A stretch of 64,000 nucleotides of DNA. It comes from Cannabis sativa. Its lineage: Eukaryota; Streptophyta; Magnoliopsida; Rosales; Cannabaceae. Position numbers and translations under genes: made by a program. Below, one piece after another: positions 34,651-44,070 of this stretch (positions are counted from its first letter, which is position 1; each line of letters begins with the position of its first letter). The stretch is from the NCBI RefSeq assembly GCF_029168945.1, contig NC_083606.1, forward strand, positions 12,116,041 to 12,180,040, given 5' to 3'. Under the pieces are notes generated by a model. That model ran no database searches and was not told where the DNA came from. It saw nothing but the letters and a program-made list of their open reading frames with translations.

Positions 34651-37600
34651 TTGCTGACATTTGTAGTCAAAAGAAACCCAAATTTTTATTTTTGTGTGAA
34701 ACACTTTGTTCTCAAGAAGTGGTGGGCCGAGTAAAGGCCAAGTTGGGCTTTGATTCTTGTTTTGCTGTTGATCCAATTGGAAGATCTGGTGGGCTTGCTT
34801 TTTTCTGGAAAATAACTGATGAAGCACGATTGATTGGCTATTCTCAGCACCATGTCGACTTCGAGATTTCTGTTCCTGGTACTATCGTATGGCGCCTCAC
34901 TGGGTTCTACGGTGAGCCTAACCGCAGTCTTCGAGCTCGAACTTGGACCCTCATTCGTACACTTCTCACCGAATCTCCCCTCCCTTGGTGCTTAATCGGT
35001 GACTTCAACAACATAACGAACCAAGCCGATAAAAGAGGAGGCCGTGCATACCCGACTGCTCTCATCACTGGTTTTCAGTCGGTTCTCTTTGATTGCTCCT
35101 TGCACGATTTAGAGCTTCATGGTTATCCCTATACTTGGGAAAGAGGCCGTGAGTCTGGTCATTTGGTGGAGATTCGTTTGGACAGAGCATTGGTCTCCCA
35201 ATCGTGGCTTGATGCTTTCCATGAGGTAACATTGTCAAATCTCTCTATTTCCTCTTCAGATCACACTCCAATTTTTCTGGAATTTCATGATTGTTCCTAC
35301 CGCAACAATGTTTATCTCTTTCGTTTTGAAAACTCTTGGTGTCGTGAACCTATGTGTGCTCATATTGTTAGATCTTGTTGGGATAATAATAGCCATCTTC
35401 CTCTTCTTGAGAAGATTAAACTATGCAGTTCTCAACTAGATGATTGGGGAAAAGGTCTCACTGGTAACTTTAAGAGACGTATTGCTAAAAGTAAAGATAA
35501 ACTGGCTGCCTTGAAGCACTCTGGGCTTGACACTGGTTTTCAGGATTATGCAACTGAGAAAAATAACTATTTTGAGATTCTTGCTCAGCAGGAAATTTAC
35601 TGGAAGCAAAGGTCAAAGCAATACTGGTTAAATGCGGGTGATAAGAATAGTAAGTATTTTCATGCCACTGCTAGTTCCCGTAAACGAAATAATCAAATTT
35701 ATCAATTGCAAAATCCAAATGGCGATTGGTCTAATTGGGACACTGGGCTTAGTGATGTTATTTCTAATTATTTTGACGATCTGTTTACTACTAATGGCAC
35801 TTTCCATAATGCTGTTGCTGATGATATAAGGTGTAGTATTGATGAAAATCAAAATAATCTGCTTCTACAGCCCATTTCCACCGAGGAAGTTCGGCATGCT
35901 CTGTTCCAAATGCATCCGGATAAAGCCCCTGGGCCTGATGGCATGGGACCTGGTTTTTTCCAAAAACACTGGGATATTGTTGGTCCGGACATTGTTAATA
36001 TGGTCACTGATTTCTTTGCCTCTGGTACGATTCCTATTGGTCTGAATGTCACTAATCTTGTCTTGATCCCGAAGAAGAAGAATTTTATTTCGATGAGTGA
36101 TATGCGGCCGATTGCACTATGTAATGTGCTCTACAAAGTGCTCTCAAAAGTCCTTGCAAACCGAATGAGATGTATAATTGATCAGATTATTTCTGTGAAT
36201 CAGAGTGCTTTTATTCCTGATCGTCTTATCTCTGATAATGTGATGATTGCTTTTGAAGTTATGCATTATTTGAAAAGGAAGACAAAGGGTAAGAAGGGGT
36301 TCATGGCACTAAAACTTGATATGAGCAAAGCTTACGACCGTGTTGAATGGAACTATCTTCAGGCTGTCATGTCTCATATGGGTTTTCATCCGAAATGGAT
36401 CGATCTGGTTATGGCTTGCATATCGTCGGTCAGTTATAATGTCATCCATGGTGGGCACGTCATTGGCCCTATCATTCCTTCCCGCGGTATTCGTCAAGGT
36501 GACCCGCTCTCCACTTATCTTTTCATTATGTGTGCTGAGGGTCTCACGGCACTCATTAACAAGTTTGAAGCAAATCGACTCATCCATGGATGCAAGGTGG
36601 CTCGTGGTGCTCCTTCCATAACACATATGCTCTTTGCTGATGACAGCTATCTGTTTTGTCAGGCCACTCCGGAAGCTGCTTTGAGTGTTAATACTCTTCT
36701 TCAAACTTTCCAACAAGCTTCTGGGCAACAAGTAAATTTTTCCAAGTCTTCTATCTTTTTTAGCCCCAACACTACTGCTGAGTCTCGTGCTGGTATTTGT
36801 TCTGTTCTTCGAATGGTTGAAGCGTCAGAGGGTAGTCTTTATCTTGGTTTGCCTAACATTATTGGTCGAAACAAAAACTCTATTCTTGGCTTCTTAAAGA
36901 ATAAAGTCTTGGCTCGGATCAATAGTTGGGATGGCAAATTCTTATCTCGAGCTGGCAAGGAAATTCTTCTCAAAACTGTGATTCAGTCTCTTCCTACATA
37001 TGCCATGAGCGTCTTCTTAATTCCTTTAGGCATCTGTGAGGATATAGAGAAGATTATGGCTAGTTTTTGGTGGAAAACTACATCAAGTAAGGGCCGTGGT
37101 ATTACTTGGATGTCTTGGGAAAGAATGGCAAAGCCTAAGCTGGAAGGTGGTATGGGTTTCCGAATCCTTCATGACTTTAATCTTGCAATGCTTGCTAAAC
37201 AAGGTTGGAGACTTCTGTGTAATTCTGATTCTTTGGTGGGTAAAGTATTCAGAGCCAAATATTTTCCTACCAGCGACTACCTATCGGCCGAATTGGGAAA
37301 TAATCCCAGTTTTGTTTGGCGAAGTATTTGGGCTGCTCAAAGTGTGGTTCGTCTCGGGGCTGTGCGTATCATTGGAAATGGTGAAACTACCACGATCCTC
37401 TCTACCCCGTGGCTACCTGATAGTGGGAACAGACTTGTAACTTCAACTCATCCAGCTCTTTTACATAATACTGTGAGTTCTCTCTTCTCATTGGAAGCTC
37501 GAGCTTGGGACCCTGAGGTTGTTGAGGACCTGTTCAACAACCGAGATGCCAATCTGATCTTGGGCCTTCCGCTATCGCTCAATTCTGGATCTGATTTCTG

Positions 37601-38663
37601 GTCTTGGTCGGGAGACCGCTCTGGGTTGTTCTCTGTTAAATCTGCCTATGTCATGCTGCAGAAGAATAAACCCCAGCTTACTAGCTCTGATAACTCTGGG
37701 TTTTGGCGTAAGCTATGGCAATTGAAGATCCCTCCCAAGGTAAAGAATCTGTTATGGCGTGCAATTACTGATTGTCTTCCCACTTGTCTTCAATTAGTAA
37801 CAAAACATGTGAATATTTCTGGGCTCTGTCCTGTGTGTACAAACCAAGCAGAGTCAATTGTTCATGCTCTTCTCACATGCCCTTTTGCTATGTCATGCTG
37901 GAACACTCTTGGTATCTCTTATGATACAAACCATCCATACTCTTTTGGTGGTTGGTTCGACAAAGTGATTACGGCATCTGGTGAGGAACTCGCCTCACGG
38001 GCAGCAATGCTCTGTTGGGCAATTTGGAAGGCCCGTAACCTTGTTGTATGGAAGAATAAGGTATCCTCGCAAGCTGAAGTCATTGCATCTGCACAAACAA
38101 CACTTGATCATTGGCGTAACGCTCAAGATAACTTTTCGCTATCTTCGCTATTTCTTGAGAATAGAGGAGATGGAGCTGAGCGTTGGACTAAACCTGAATC
38201 AAACAAAATCAAGTTAAATGTAGATGCGGCTCTCTTCCCACAGGATAATTCTTTCGGGTTCAGGATTGTCGCCCGAAATAGCTCCGGAGGGCTCATCGAG
38301 GCTAAAACCAAGTACTTTGGCGGGGTCTATGATGCAGAAGTCGTTGAAGCAATGGGAGTCAAAGAAGCTCTGAGTTGGATAAAGAGCAACAATTGGTCTG
38401 ATGTTGTGATTGAGACAGACAGTATGCTCACTGTGCAAGGCATTCGTAGTAATCACTCTGTGAATTCTATTTTTGGTTTGATTATTCATGACTGTCAAAT
38501 TTTATTGTCTTCTCTCAATAATGTTAGGATTTGTTTTATTAGACGATCAGCAAACCGAGTTGCCCATGTTGTTGCAAGGCATTCTCGTTTTCTCTCTGGT
38601 CGTAGCATTTTTGAGTATAACGCCTGGGAGGAATTGATCTCCCTCTTGTATTCTGAATGCTAA
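34593..38663 (+). CDS. LINE-2 ORF2: APE endonuclease, reverse transcriptase, RNase H
   Basis: The frame of 1356 residues has no lesion. The endonuclease (about 1-235) shows SWNCRGLG with N7, E36 in CET, GDFNN and SDHTPIF. The RT (about 400-720) shows PDKAPGPDGMGPGFF, LKLDMSKAYDRVEW, RQGDPLSTYLF and the catalytic FADD at 681-684. The zf-RVT region is near 1037-1110 (CPVCTNQAESIVHALLTCPF). The type I RNase H (about 1206-1340) shows LNVDAALF, EVVEAMGVKEAL, IETDS and RRSANRVAHVVARHS. Together they carry out target-primed reverse transcription. All key residues that I can place are present. The ATG follows family convention and overlaps the ORF1 stop by four bases. Confidence 0.95.
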   Translation: MNTLSWNCRGLGNPRAQQFLADICSQKKPKFLFLCETLCSQEVVGRVKAKLGFDSCFAVDPIGRSGGLAFFWKITDEARLIGYSQHHVDFEISVPGTIVWRLTGFYGEPNRSLRARTWTLIRTLLTESPLPWCLIGDFNNITNQADKRGGRAYPTALITGFQSVLFDCSLHDLELHGYPYTWERGRESGHLVEIRLDRALVSQSWLDAFHEVTLSNLSISSSDHTPIFLEFHDCSYRNNVYLFRFENSWCREPMCAHIVRSCWDNNSHLPLLEKIKLCSSQLDDWGKGLTGNFKRRIAKSKDKLAALKHSGLDTGFQDYATEKNNYFEILAQQEIYWKQRSKQYWLNAGDKNSKYFHATASSRKRNNQIYQLQNPNGDWSNWDTGLSDVISNYFDDLFTTNGTFHNAVADDIRCSIDENQNNLLLQPISTEEVRHALFQMHPDKAPGPDGMGPGFFQKHWDIVGPDIVNMVTDFFASGTIPIGLNVTNLVLIPKKKNFISMSDMRPIALCNVLYKVLSKVLANRMRCIIDQIISVNQSAFIPDRLISDNVMIAFEVMHYLKRKTKGKKGFMALKLDMSKAYDRVEWNYLQAVMSHMGFHPKWIDLVMACISSVSYNVIHGGHVIGPIIPSRGIRQGDPLSTYLFIMCAEGLTALINKFEANRLIHGCKVARGAPSITHMLFADDSYLFCQATPEAALSVNTLLQTFQQASGQQVNFSKSSIFFSPNTTAESRAGICSVLRMVEASEGSLYLGLPNIIGRNKNSILGFLKNKVLARINSWDGKFLSRAGKEILLKTVIQSLPTYAMSVFLIPLGICEDIEKIMASFWWKTTSSKGRGITWMSWERMAKPKLEGGMGFRILHDFNLAMLAKQGWRLLCNSDSLVGKVFRAKYFPTSDYLSAELGNNPSFVWRSIWAAQSVVRLGAVRIIGNGETTTILSTPWLPDSGNRLVTSTHPALLHNTVSSLFSLEARAWDPEVVEDLFNNRDANLILGLPLSLNSGSDFWSWSGDRSGLFSVKSAYVMLQKNKPQLTSSDNSGFWRKLWQLKIPPKVKNLLWRAITDCLPTCLQLVTKHVNISGLCPVCTNQAESIVHALLTCPFAMSCWNTLGISYDTNHPYSFGGWFDKVITASGEELASRAAMLCWAIWKARNLVVWKNKVSSQAEVIASAQTTLDHWRNAQDNFSLSSLFLENRGDGAERWTKPESNKIKLNVDAALFPQDNSFGFRIVARNSSGGLIEAKTKYFGGVYDAEVVEAMGVKEALSWIKSNNWSDVVIETDSMLTVQGIRSNHSVNSIFGLIIHDCQILLSSLNNVRICFIRRSANRVAHVVARHSRFLSGRSIFEYNAWEELISLLYSEC

Positions 38664-38880
38664 TCATTTCAATGAAGTTGATATTTCATTTTCAGAAAAA
38701 AAAAAACTATCTCTCATGTTCGGAGAGATGCTAACCATGCTGCACATGGTCTAGCTAAGTATGCTCTCGAGGTGGATGAAGATGTCTGTTGGATGGGTGA
38801 AATCCCAAATCCTATTTTCTCTGTTATTGTAAACGATTGTCAGTTTTAATAACATTGAAAATTCTCAAAAAAAAAAAAGG

Positions 38881-39070
38881 AGTATTTTTTATAGATATTG
38901 TATTTTTTTTTTAGTTTTTTATTTATTTATTTTTTTTTATGATCATATACTTTATAATTATTCAGGAGATTAATAAATTATCATAAAATTATGAATTTTC
39001 AATTTCAAAAATAAAATTTAAATTTTTATTAATTACCACACATGCAAAAAAAAATAATTATATATGTAAT
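38881..39070. other. AT-rich interior of the inverted-repeat element
   Basis: A/T runs only; together with 29311-29525 this is what remains of the original element between its arms. Confidence 0.5.
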
Positions 39071-39507
39071 AAAATATTAAAGAATTACCTCATATACTAT
39101 TTTTTTTAACTTTTTTTTTTTTCAAATTTACGGTTTGAGTTTTTAAAGTGGTTACAGCGCTAATTGCAATAGGGATTTCTGTACGATTTTTTGTTGGAAT
39201 TTAAGTTGCAGCACTGGTTGCAATAAGAGTTTCCATGTAAAATTCCGTAAAAATGCAAAAAAAATATTTTTAAGTGTAAAAATAAATAAGTCCCTAAAAT
39301 ATTTAAATTTTATTTTTAATATAGGAAATTATTCAAAATTTTTTAAAAATTACAAATAATCTTAAAACAATTACATCGGACTAAAATGCTCTTGTAAAGA
39401 GCAAACTACAAAACTTTAGCTCTGCACTAAAGATTTTTAATGTAGTTTTGATATTTCATTAGTTTTTAATTTTATATTATAACGGCTAACTACAGATTGG
39501 ATTTGTT

Positions 39508-40110
39508 TTTTTTTTGTTTTTTTGAATAATAATGAAAACTTCAATAACTTAAATCGTCCAAAATCAGAGAAGAAATTACAAAAGGTAAAGAAGAAATATT
39601 AAAAGTACGATCAACCTCATGAAGAGAGGATCGCGCCAAACAATGCGCCACCCTATTAGCAGATCGCTTCACACAACTCAAAGAGAGATTATTAACTTCG
39701 GCACATAAAGCCTTACAATCAGAAATAATATGGCCATAAGGAGAGACCATATTTTTATTACTTTTGATATCAGAAATTACTCTTAAGCAATCCGACTTAA
39801 GGACCACTCCATCCCATCCATTAGCTTTAATCCAACTCAAAGCTTCCTTTATTCCAATTGCCTCCACCTCATGTGGCTGAAGCACGCCCGGTTTAAGAAC
39901 TGTACGAGCCTGCAACAACACACCAGCAGCACATCTCGCCACCATTCCCACTCCGTATCGTCCATTCGAGTTGAATAAGGCACCATCCACATTTACCTTA
40001 ACACTTGGAAAGGTCGGGGGACTCCAATTCTCGGATAAAACAAAGTTAGAACCAGGAAGAGTTTCCTTTTCTAGCTGCTGTGCGTTACACCAGTCCAGAA
40101 AATTCACTAG
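39508..40110 (-). mobile_element. 5'-truncated LINE tail with 18-bp TSD
   Basis: A perfect duplication CTACAGATTGGATTTGTT (39490-39507 and 40111-40128) flanks about 600 bp, which on the minus strand ends in an interrupted A-rich tail (39508-39530). This is a dead-on-arrival LINE insertion of a third family. The clean TSD and open reading frame suggest it is fairly recent. Confidence 0.92.
39541..40107 (-). CDS. LINE RNase H domain fragment, open frame
   Basis: The 188-residue frame spans nearly the whole truncated insertion. It is a type I RNase H of the plant LINE kind: VKVNVDGALFNSNGRYGVGM with the first catalytic Asp, HEVEAIGIKEALSWI with the Glu, LKSDCLRVISDI with the next Asp, and CVKRSANRVAHCLARSSL with the last. 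It ends in a TAA after LDDLSY. The first ATG is simply near the truncation point and is not a native start, so independent expression is doubtful. The reaction would be hydrolysis of RNA in RNA-DNA hybrids. Confidence 0.88.
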   Translation of the reverse strand: MNFLDWCNAQQLEKETLPGSNFVLSENWSPPTFPSVKVNVDGALFNSNGRYGVGMVARCAAGVLLQARTVLKPGVLQPHEVEAIGIKEALSWIKANGWDGVVLKSDCLRVISDIKSNKNMVSPYGHIISDCKALCAEVNNLSLSCVKRSANRVAHCLARSSLHEVDRTFNISSLPFVISSLILDDLSY

Positions 40111-40128
40111 CTACAGATTGGATTTGTT

Positions 40129-42412
40129 CATCACAAATAATAATAATAATAATAAAAACACAAAACAAAAAATAATATGTGCACATAATCATATCAATGT
40201 ATTTTTTAATTAAATATATTGATTTTGCTGTAATTTATCATCCTTTAATTAACTATGATTATTGAATTATTTAATGATAAGATTTTATTGTATTATATAT
40301 ATGTAATAAAGTAAGAGATATTATACAATTTCAATACGTTTTTCATTTCCCAACTAACTTAGTACTATATTATCACTTAATTAATAGTTAATAACTTTTA
40401 CCTTTTTTTAAAAAAAAGGAATTAATAGCTTTTACATTGTAAATAAATGAGTTCAAAATACAAATATTTATAAATATATTTTATTTTTTTTTAGATTAGA
40501 ACATGTTTACAATTACAAATTTTAACAATAAATAATATGTATTAAAATTTGTGAAAAGTATAATTTCAAACTAGTTTTTAAAAGAAGAAGAAAGAAAATA
40601 AACTAATTTATGTAAAATGAATTATTGTTGTTTATTTTGGGAGAGAAGGTAGTAGCTCCTATTATTACCCTTGATTTTGATTTGTTGTACCAAGTTTATT
40701 CAAAAAGTAAAAAATATTGAAACTAAGATAAAAAATAAGAAGAATTTTATTTTGTACTAAAGAAAATATTAAGTATACATTAATATTAAAAAAGAAAAAT
40801 TTTAATTATTTTAATTAATCAATCTTAACATTTTTAAAATTTTATTTTTTATATTATTTTTTGTTAATTTTAATAATTATTTTAAAAAAATTTTAAATCA
40901 TGTATAATTTTTCTATAAAATTTCACATGATTATTATTTTCATTTTTTTTTATTTTAATATTTAAAATACATTTAATTTTATTGTTATATTTTTTAAAAA
41001 TACAAGTAGGATGAAAAAAAGAAAACTAAGTATCAAGATAATATATTCTCAAAATTTAATACAAGATTGAAAAAAATAATAAAATATAAATTACAGCGAT
41101 TTGGATCTTCTAACTAAAAATTAATAATAATTTAATTAAGTTAGAGTCAGTAATTAAAAATGGAGGAAATTACACTCTATACCCTTTTTATATTGTCCTC
41201 TTTTATTTTTACCTTCTTTTTTAAAATCTATCATTTTTACCTCTTTTTTTAAACATTGTACCAATTTTGCCCCTATCACTTCAAGATACTCTCCATGTGA
41301 TTCTCTTATGTAAGGGTATTTTGGGTATAATACATATAAAAAGAGGTATGTTTCAAATAAATATAAAATTAGAGGTAAATTTGATTAATTGATGAATAAA
41401 AGAAGCATTTTTCAACTTACCCCTTAAAAATGTTTGTTGAGAGAAATACAATGGGCCACGGCCCACGGTGAATAGTTGCATACGTGGAAGGTAAACAGAG
41501 GAGAGGGAGTGTCAAAAGTGTGTGATAATTTACCCAACACACGTGGCAGCTTTGTAGTATTCCAAAAAAGCTGTCACCTTTAATAACCGGTCCAATTTTT
41601 TAATTTATTTTTCAGAATTTAAAATTGGGCACATATAGGCTCTTTCTCTCTCGCACATAGCTTTCTTAAAAAACCGTTGGATTCCCTCAAACGGAAAATC
41701 TTAACCCAAGGTTAAGCTAACCTCAACCGGCAACCTGTGGTTGAGTTAGTCTCATTGTTTTTTCAGTTTTGTTTTCTTTATAATTGTTTTTGCAATTATG
41801 TCCCTTATCAATTCATTATTTCCTTTTTTGTTTAAAATAATGCACGTCATTGCCAATTAGGGACATCTCCTGTCCATTGTATTTGTGCATTAAATCATTT
41901 TTATATTACATATTATATACATTTCTCTTCAATTTCATTTTAAAAGTTTGAACCAAGAGAGAACTATATTAGGTAGTGGCATTAATTATATCCCATGTGA
42001 TAGAGAATCATTGAAAATTAAAATAGAATATTGATTGATTTTTTCCCATTTAATTTGGTTATTTTTATTTCCTTATTTCCGTTTAAAAATGTGAAAAAGG
42101 ATTATTAATTACTCTATTTGGTTTTTCTTTTTTCATTGAAGAAATTAACCTGACTGTGATTAGGGTTATTTTTCAATTTATATTAATTTAATTATTTTTA
42201 AGGACTCTTGGAAAAAGTAAAATTCTTTTGAAGGACTAAATATTAAAATATTTAGAAAAATGGAAAATGGAATAAAAGAAAAGTCATAAATACGTTAAGA
42301 TGCGAGGGTATGAGTGCAAAATATCGGAATAAACCTACTTTAGACCCATTCACGAAAATATCGCGAGAAAACAACCGCCTCCTTCTTCACGCAAAGCTCT
42401 TTCAAAAATTAG
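40129..42412. other. AT-rich intergenic and upstream region of the host gene
   Basis: No ORF of note. Low-complexity A/T sequence runs from 40200 to 41170. At 41716-41748 CTAACCTCAACC and GGTTGAGTTAG can form a stem of about 11 bp. A TAAAAAAGCTGTCACC-type block near 41565 and a 'gggccacggccca' block (41454) may be promoter-proximal elements; I cannot assign factors. Confidence 0.5.
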
Positions 42413-42420
42413 TATAAATA
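42413..42420 (+). promoter_or_regulatory. TATA box of the serine-rich protein gene
   Basis: TATAAATA lies about 150 bp before the ATG and is followed by a CT-rich leader (42495-42555), typical of plant core promoters and 5' UTRs. Confidence 0.65.
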
Positions 42421-42569
42421 CATGGCTTGTGTGAAGCTAGGTTTGCCGAATTAGGCAGCCAAAGGCAGCTTTTGAAAAAGAAAAGAAAAAAAATCTCTTC
42501 TCTCTCTTTCGTGAAATTTCCTCTCTCCTAAATTTTCAACCTCTCTCTCCTAAATTTCAACAGAAAAAA

Positions 42570-43208
42570 ATGGCGGTTTCTTCTAGAAGAAGTAGCGGAC
42601 CGGTACTCCGTTCCCTCTCACCCTCCGGAAGATTCTGTTACTCTCATTACTCTTCGTCTCCATCATCGTCTTCCTCAGCTTTTGCATCATCCAGTTCGAG
42701 TTTCTCATCCCGTTCCTCCGACTTCTTCCACCGTGCCGCCTCCCCAACGCGCGTTAACCTAGTTGGCGCGTCGTCTTCCGCATCGTCCGTACGGTTCGCT
42801 CTTGACCGTCCGATTTCTCCCAACCGTTCGATTGCCGTGGCGCCGCGTGGTAGTATGAGCAACAACCATCAGGTGGTGAGGCGTCAAGCGACTGGTCAGA
42901 AGAAGACTTGTCTGTGTTCCCCTTCGACTCACCCCGGCGCGTTCCGATGTAGTCTCCACAGAGGCTTTGGGAACAACACGTCGCATCACTCGGTGACTCC
43001 TTACGCGCAGAACCGGCTCAACGCTCGCAGGTCAGCCATGACGAATTCTTTGGTTAGGATTGGAGGCGTTGAAGGCGATCTGGTGAAACGTGCTTTGGCG
43101 GCTCTGATTCGTCCTTCGTCGCACCATCAGAAGAGGCGTGCTGACTTCCGTCCAAGGCCGAGCCGACTCTCTATCATGTCGAAAGCAGGTGAAGAAGAAG
43201 GCTCTTGA
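42570..43208 (+). CDS. Serine-rich protein-related (small plant-specific protein)
   Basis: The single-exon, 212-residue protein starts at ATG 42570 in the context AAAAAATGGCG. The N-terminus has SGPVLRSLSPSGRF, a Ser-rich stretch (about 28-50) and SPTRVNL, then RPISPNRSIAV (about 81-91). A conserved cysteine motif CLCSPSTHPGAFRCSLH lies at about 113-129. The C-terminus is basic and conserved (RRSAMTNSLVRIG, GDLVKRALAALIRPSSHHQ, PRPSRLSIMS). I recall the same block order in Arabidopsis proteins annotated only as serine-rich protein-related (such as the At5g25280/At5g11090 type). The biochemical role is unknown. No signal peptide or membrane segment is seen. G+C is higher than in the surroundings, and this is the only convincing host gene in the window. 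Confidence 0.92.
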   Translation: MAVSSRRSSGPVLRSLSPSGRFCYSHYSSSPSSSSSAFASSSSSFSSRSSDFFHRAASPTRVNLVGASSSASSVRFALDRPISPNRSIAVAPRGSMSNNHQVVRRQATGQKKTCLCSPSTHPGAFRCSLHRGFGNNTSHHSVTPYAQNRLNARRSAMTNSLVRIGGVEGDLVKRALAALIRPSSHHQKRRADFRPRPSRLSIMSKAGEEEGS

Positions 43209-44070
43209 TCTGATTTGGTATGTTGAAATCTTCAAAACCAAAAAAACAAAACTCGTCGATCTTTCGTGTATGAAATTGTAGCCTTTTAGCTACTTATTTA
43301 GTGGTCTATCTCCGAATTTTCCTGTTGACGGAGGCTTCAGAATCCGAAAACCACTGGTGTTGGTGAACGGATTTCAGCCGCGCGCGGCGGCAACAGCGAC
43401 GGCATCAGATTAAGGCGGCATACGTTTGTGATCTGACATGCGCAATGATTTGGAAACGGACCTGGTTATTTTGTGTACTCCGGTGACCGAAATCCTATAC
43501 AGGACAAATAATATCTATAGTTAATAGTTTTCTGTATATAAAAAAATATATATAATTCATTTCTAGTTGACCGCCATTAATGGTGGCTCGACGAGCTTTC
43601 GGACCGAACGAATCTCCACCTAACAATCATCAATCCATACATTTCAAAATCAATTCCAAATAATTAAAACACTTAAGAAATTCATTCGATCAGTACAGTC
43701 TATCAGCACATAATTCCATTCCATTTAGTTTCATTTCCATATACGTTTTGTTCAAACACGTATTTGTTCGTTTGGGTTCTGTTTCGTGTGTCGTTTCTTC
43801 ATTCGTTCCGTTCTGTTCCGTTCCGTTCCCTGTTGCGTCCCGTCCCGTTCCGTTCCGTGTTGCGTCCCTTCCCGTTCCTTGTTGCGTTCCGTTCCGTTCC
43901 GTTTGTAGGGTTTGATCTGGTTTAAGCTATGTACTGTGTTCTTCGTCTTCCTCTGGCCAGATCTGTGTATCAAGTAAGCTCATTTCTCTTTCTTTATAAT
44001 TTAATTACTTATTTCTTATTATTATTTTGTTGTATACTATTACTGTGGTTATTCTTTTTGCAGGTTTAAA
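43209..44070 (+). other. 3' flank/3' UTR of the serine-rich gene with possible intron
   Basis: The coding stop is followed by noncoding DNA. A plausible 90-bp intron has donor GTAAGC at 43974 and acceptor TTTTTGCAG ending at 44063, preceded by a pyrimidine-rich tract. If transcribed, it would be a 3' UTR intron or belong to another noncoding exon pair. This cannot be decided from sequence. Confidence 0.35.
43793..43905. repeat. GTTCC/TTCCG pentanucleotide-type microsatellite
   Basis: Imperfect repeats of CGTTC, CGTTCCGTT and TGTTGCGTCCC fill about 110 bp, with a second-order repeat of 'ccgttccgttcc'. Confidence 0.85.

Larger units (their letters stand above)
33298..38704 (+). mobile_element. 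LINE-2: full-length LINE with both ORFs open, inserted in LINE-3
   Basis: A perfect 15-bp target duplication AACTATCTCTCATGT (33283-33297 and 38705-38719) flanks it, and it ends with an A run after 'catttcattttcag'. The 5' UTR is about 123 bp and contains two copies of a 'tgtcgctct..ttggagtg' unit. ORF1 (33421-34596) and ORF2 (34593-38663) are uninterrupted, so this is a candidate autonomous copy. It belongs to the same family as LINE-1. Confidence 0.95.
29525..38880 (+). pseudogene. LINE-3: 5'-truncated LINE, broken by hAT and LINE-2 insertions
   Basis: This is the ORF2 of a different LINE family, in three pieces. Piece 1 (29533-29982) is the RT N-terminus (MYWQQRSRIDWLQNGDQN, SPGSDGMSAMFYHKYWP). 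Piece 2 (30718-33297) is the RT core (LKLDMSKAFDRVEW, RQGDPLSPYLF, LLFADDNLLF), the zf-RVT region and part of RNase H. It has a one-base frameshift near 31834. Piece 3 (38720-38850) is the rest of RNase H and a stop, followed by an A run at 38868-38878. Endonuclease and ORF1 are missing (5' truncation). Removing the two insertions and one copy of each duplication makes the pieces contiguous. No clear TSD was found for LINE-3 itself. Confidence 0.88.
29085..39294. mobile_element. Inverted-repeat-bounded nest (possible Mutator-like element filled with LINEs)
   Basis: The arm at 29085-29310 and the inverted arm at 39071-39294 match over about 220 bp. Both include GCAACTAGTGCTGCAAC-like and GCAACTAGCGCTGCAACC-like direct repeats and end in 'aaaaagttaaaaaa' then 'ggtaattct'. 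Long arms without a known transposase suggest a non-autonomous MULE or fold-back element. The flanking 9 bp are only partly alike (TAAAATA shared), so the target duplication is unproven. All sequence between the arms except about 400 bp is later LINE and hAT insertion. Confidence 0.65.

Noticed and set aside
43752..43973. Minus-strand ORF over the pentanucleotide repeat
   Set aside because: Translation of a microsatellite (repeated Arg/Thr/Glu pattern), not a protein family.
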